5,977 nt of DNA from Firmicutes bacterium CAG:341 (GTDB lineage: Bacteria > Bacillota > Clostridia > Oscillospirales > Acutalibacteraceae), in the NCBI GenBank assembly GCA_000434995.1, contig FR895302.1, positions 1 to 5,977 on the forward strand. The letters are read 5' to 3'. A program made the position numbers and the translations under genes. Below are positions 5,850-5,977 of the stretch, one piece after another (the stretch's first letter is position 1; each line of letters opens with the position of its first letter). The notes below the pieces were generated by a model, which made no database searches, had not been told where the DNA came from, and saw only the letters and a program-made list of their open reading frames with translations.

Positions 5850-5977
5850 AATTCAGTTGAAAAGGTATTGGCCTAAAGTTATGTTCAGGTGTTATAATTG
5901 CCATATAATTCAAGTTAAAATGTGATTAGTATGAAATAATAACACAAGCGACAGGAAAGCGGGTATCTACTTGGAGC
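5850..5977. other. Intergenic end of window; possible start of a structured RNA leader
   Basis: No open frame of note or convincing terminator hairpin is seen here. Most of it is AT-rich. TTGCCA (5898-5903) and TGTGAT (5921-5926), 17 bases apart, are a weak promoter-like pair. From about 5945 the sequence turns more GC-rich (GCGACAGGAAAGCGGG and then TATCTACTTGGAGC to the edge). This has the look of the 5' strand of a T-box stem I, but the diagnostic parts would lie beyond the window, so the call is only a suspicion. Confidence 0.2.

Noticed and set aside
5850..5920. Imperfect direct repeat (AATTCAGTTGAAAA and AATTCAAGTTAAAA) after the phosphoesterase gene
   Set aside because: The copies need two single-base indels to align and are AT-rich. 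This is within chance expectation and no function is suggested.
1..5977. Search for CRISPR array, insertion sequence, tRNA or rRNA
   Set aside because: No regularly spaced repeats, transposase-like protein, terminal inverted repeats with an open frame, cloverleaf or rRNA-like stretch was seen by eye.

Overview
The window looks like chromosomal DNA of a low-GC member of the Clostridia, probably a gut commensal. This rests on AT-rich genes, strong AGGAG-type ribosome binding sites, and a cytoplasmic Firmicutes-style family GH36 alpha-galactosidase. No species can be named from the sequence alone.

Left half (1-2297, + strand): an AT-rich accessory cluster. It opens with the last codons of a truncated gene. 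Two tandem paralogous membrane-anchored proteins of unknown function follow (112-843 and 840-1703, overlapping by ATGA), and then a small multi-pass membrane protein (1769-2173). The short gap before the third gene is not neutral spacer. It is a degraded copy of the 3' end of the first paralog, so the cluster has gained and lost copies by duplication and deletion. A 34-codon open frame (2193-2297) of doubtful reality follows. The genes are closely spaced and co-directional, so they probably form one operon whose promoter lies outside the window.

Middle (2281-4425): an imperfect hairpin at 2281-2338 separates the converging transcription units and probably terminates both. Beyond it, on the - strand, lies a complete GH36 alpha-galactosidase with its catalytic motifs intact and no signal peptide. 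It should hydrolyse imported alpha-galactosides such as melibiose and raffinose-type sugars in the cytoplasm.

Right half (4426-5977): a 104-bp divergent intergenic region carries a perfect 7+3+7 dyad that overlaps weak promoter-like elements of both genes. It leads to a + strand calcineurin-like metallophosphoesterase (best start 4539). This enzyme has most family motifs but reads ARHD where the family usually has GNHD/E. After it, 128 bp contain no gene. The final ~33 bases are more GC-rich and could be the beginning of a structured RNA leader cut off by the window edge.

The GH36 and phosphoesterase genes have clearly higher G+C than the left cluster (29/60 and 32/60 in sampled rows, against 14/60 in each of two sampled rows on the left). 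This fits a core-like right half beside a horizontally variable left half. I see no mobile element, CRISPR array, tRNA or rRNA. No confidently new system is evident. The tandem paralog family with its decayed third copy is the most distinctive element.
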